A stretch of 15,037 nt of DNA from Thiomargarita sp. Its GTDB lineage: Bacteria; Pseudomonadota; Gammaproteobacteria; Beggiatoales; Beggiatoaceae. A model generated the notes under the pieces. The model ran no database searches, was not told where the DNA came from, and was given only the letters and a program-made list of their open reading frames with translations. Location: assembly GCA_030635005.1 (NCBI GenBank), contig DAOVZS010000039.1, positions 1-15,037 of the forward strand. Direction: 5' to 3'. The first letter of the stretch is position 1, and each line of letters starts with the position of its first letter. This document shows positions 13,017 through 15,037 of this stretch, in pieces. The position numbers were made by a program, and so were the translations under genes.

Positions 13017-15037
13017 ATGAAAAAAGATATGACAGATCCTATTATTACACGTCGAGATTTTTTAATCGCTTGTAGCATAGGTGGTACCGCTACTTTTGTG
13101 ATGTATCATATCATCAAACCTTCTAGACTCTTATTCGGTGAAGAATCAAATACTGCTGAACATATTCAATGGAATCCTTCTGAATACATAGAGAATTGGG
13201 AAAAAACACTCTTAACACTATTTCAATTACAATACAAAGGGGATAGAGCAGAATTAATTTTTGTGGATCAGCATGGCAAACTCATCACAGTGATTAGCAC
13301 AACTGATAAGATCAAAAATAAAAAAGGGCATGCGATAGCTGCTTGGAGTCCTAACAAAAAACAATTTGATCAAGAATGGTTAAATGCGTGGCGATATAAG
13401 ATTCATACTCAATATCCAAGTCTTGAATTTGATTTGACTTTTAATCAAGAGCTGCCTAAGCAGATGAATTCGAGAAGAACGGTTGAAACAACCCGTTATC
13501 AAAGTAATATTGAACATGTATTAGACTATGGTAGTAGAATTGTGCCAGGTACAAATCTCTCTCATATCGCTTATGCGAAACAAATTTTTTCTCAACCCAC
13601 TTTAACCACGACATCGCTGACTCCTTTGCCAGCAGGCATCAGAAAACGTTTAAGTGAGATTAGTTATGGGATTGCTGGCATTGAATCTGGTTTTAATAAT
13701 TCTCAAATAAGTCCTGTTAAAGCACAAAGTGTTTGGCAAATTTTGCCTATCACCTTTCATCACTTGTGTCAGAAGCTTAATCTTGAAGCGGATTATGAAA
13801 ACTTCATCACAACCACCACCGCTGCTAATCGTCATTGTGAAGAAATTTATCAATACTTGATTCATTCATGTTCTGATGAGTTTGATTTGATACGGACACG
13901 CTTTCATTTTTCTAAACAAGATTTTGAGAATCAATTTATTTTTCCATGTTTAATCAGTGCTTATCATACTGGACAAGGCCGTTTAAAAAAAGTGATTCAT
14001 TGGTTTGCTAACCAGCATGATAAAAAGAAACTAAATCAAAAAATAGGGACTTATCCCAATGGTTATGGATATGATTTATTTGGACAGATGACACGCTTAT
14101 GTTATCAAGAGAAAACTGTCTCTGGATATGGGCGACAATCTTGGGAGTATTTTTTACGGGCTAATGCTATGGCGACACTGATTCGTCAAAAATATTTTAA
14201 TGATCCCAAAAATTTTTCTAATAGCATATATCAACCACCACAATCTTTCAGTCCAACTTTTTTGACACAAACGATTGATTTTTTACCTTCTCTTGCTACT
14301 GGAATTCTCATGTTTAAATCATATAATCTTGATTATAAGAAAATACAAAAGAATGCAAAATCTTTTGCAAAAAAAGCACTTATTGTTTTTTCTTGCTTAT
14401 TTACTTTGATCGTAGGCATTTCAATGATTGTTAAATATTATCAATCTACGCCTTTTTCATGGGATTCTAATTATGCAGGTGCAACGTTTACATATAATAA
14501 GAAACTTGCACATGAATTATCAAGACAGCCTAATCTTTTTACAAAAACTCCAAATAAGCAGTATTATGCTGTTAAGATGCCACGTCGTATTCATAACAAA
14601 TTAGTGAATCCCTGGCTAGAAAAGCATAATCTTTTAACAGAATTTTATCCCACTAGAATGGCTATTAGACAAGCTGCAGAAAAACGGGAACTGATTCCGT
14701 TGAGTTATGAGGGAAACCAATTTTACCGTTGTAGAACACTTGGATTAAGGTTACTCAAACAAGATAAGAAGATCAAAGCACTTGGCAGTCAAAATCATCC
14801 AGATTATATCTATCTTAAGCCCAGTACAGAACAAATGATTATTAAGATTAATCAATTAATGAATATAGAATTACATGAAAAATTTGGTTTACATAACGAC
14901 TATGGTATACGTTTGATCATCAATTCAGCCATTCGTGATACTGTCTATAATATGAATATTCCAGGTAGTGTTGCGACATCGACACACCAATTAGGTTTAG
15001 CCATTGATTTTTCTGTCAATAGTTTTGATATTATTAA
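13017..15037 (+). CDS. Fused lytic-transglycosylase-like and M15-type peptidase protein, 3' end outside window
   Basis: The frame is open from the ATG at 13017 to the window end: 673 residues with no stop. Residues 11-30 carry a twin-arginine motif TRRDFL followed by a hydrophobic stretch, suggesting Tat export or anchoring. Residues 205-330 resemble an SLT domain: E223 in GIAGIESGF is the likely catalytic acid, SVWQILPIT (238-246) matches the GLMQ-MP block, and SAYHTGQGR (314-322) matches AAYNAGPGR. Residues 454-472 are a clear membrane helix, preceded by a Lys-rich loop and a weaker hydrophobic stretch (414-433). Residues 610-673 resemble M15/DUF5715-type D,D-peptidases: NSAIRD (636-641), then STHQLGLAIDF with zinc-ligand candidates H657 and D664. 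The third ligand would lie beyond the window. This suggests one protein that both cuts glycan strands and trims peptide stems. There is no clear ribosome-binding site; ATG 13029 is an alternative start. It probably shares a transcript with the gene 12 bases upstream. Confidence 0.8.
   Translation, partial: MKKDMTDPIITRRDFLIACSIGGTATFVMYHIIKPSRLLFGEESNTAEHIQWNPSEYIENWEKTLLTLFQLQYKGDRAELIFVDQHGKLITVISTTDKIKNKKGHAIAAWSPNKKQFDQEWLNAWRYKIHTQYPSLEFDLTFNQELPKQMNSRRTVETTRYQSNIEHVLDYGSRIVPGTNLSHIAYAKQIFSQPTLTTTSLTPLPAGIRKRLSEISYGIAGIESGFNNSQISPVKAQSVWQILPITFHHLCQKLNLEADYENFITTTTAANRHCEEIYQYLIHSCSDEFDLIRTRFHFSKQDFENQFIFPCLISAYHTGQGRLKKVIHWFANQHDKKKLNQKIGTYPNGYGYDLFGQMTRLCYQEKTVSGYGRQSWEYFLRANAMATLIRQKYFNDPKNFSNSIYQPPQSFSPTFLTQTIDFLPSLATGILMFKSYNLDYKKIQKNAKSFAKKALIVFSCLFTLIVGISMIVKYYQSTPFSWDSNYAGATFTYNKKLAHELSRQPNLFTKTPNKQYYAVKMPRRIHNKLVNPWLEKHNLLTEFYPTRMAIRQAAEKRELIPLSYEGNQFYRCRTLGLRLLKQDKKIKALGSQNHPDYIYLKPSTEQMIIKINQLMNIELHEKFGLHNDYGIRLIINSAIRDTVYNMNIPGSVATSTHQLGLAIDFSVNSFDII

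Noticed and set aside
13062..13076. Lipoprotein signal in the fused hydrolase (L16-I-A-C19)
   Set aside because: Only a few residues separate the twin arginines from Cys19, so no hydrophobic region precedes the supposed lipobox. The hydrophobic stretch continues after it.
11112..13865. Open frames at 11112-11342 (+), 11803-11991 (-) and 13650-13865 (-)
   Set aside because: Each lies opposite a well-supported gene (trmJ, the AAA-ATPase-like gene, the fused hydrolase) and shows no domain.
1..15037. CRISPR array, tRNA, rRNA, insertion sequence, prophage
   Set aside because: I saw no direct-repeat/spacer pattern, no cloverleaf, no transposase or integrase frame, and no terminal inverted repeats with target duplications.

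Overview
The window is AT-rich DNA of gammaproteobacterial character. PpiD, TrmJ, a Slt70-type transglycosylase and a periplasmic cell-wall toolkit point to a Gram-negative proteobacterium. A QmoAB plus HdrCB electron-transfer cluster points to dissimilatory sulfur metabolism. The AAA-ATPase-like/PD-(D/E)XK protein, the REC-cyclase-REC regulator and a TTCC...GGAA palindrome remind me of large sulfur oxidizers of the Beggiatoaceae/Thiotrichales. That placement is inference from gene content, not a database result.

Layout. Positions 1-1058 hold the 3' part of a PpiD-type periplasmic folding factor, followed by a hairpin and a probable terminator. Positions 1216-6329 hold four tightly packed plus-strand genes, qmoA-qmoB-hdrC-hdrB. 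They encode two HdrA-like flavoproteins, an iron-sulfur electron carrier and a CCG-domain subunit. No QmoC-like membrane subunit and no aprAB lie in the window. At 6386-8107 is a two-receiver class III nucleotide cyclase, whose only plausible ribosome-binding site is a run of nine G that can fold against a C-rich arm. A convergent minus-strand block follows: a TerB-like protein (8148-8648), Slt70 (8710-10569) and TrmJ (10586-11320). The last two look like an operon. A divergent intergenic region (11321-11429) separates trmJ from a second plus-strand pair. This pair is an AAA-ATPase-like/PD-(D/E)XK protein (11430-13004) and, 12 bases later, a long open frame (13017 to the window end). That last protein combines a Tat-like N-terminus, a lytic-transglycosylase-like domain, membrane segment(s) and an M15-type zinc peptidase motif.

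How the genes work together. In known Qmo systems QmoAB exchanges electrons with APS reductase. Here HdrC and HdrB replace the membrane subunit, which suggests electron exchange with a soluble thiol/disulfide partner (inference). The cyclase may be co-transcribed with the cluster and could couple phosphorelay input to cAMP output. The right half is dominated by peptidoglycan enzymes: Slt70 and the two-domain hydrolase.

Most worth a second look are the transglycosylase/M15 fusion with its unusual topology, the G9 tract and hairpin before the cyclase, the palindromes at successive gene junctions, and a near-perfect 24-base palindrome upstream of the TerB-like gene.
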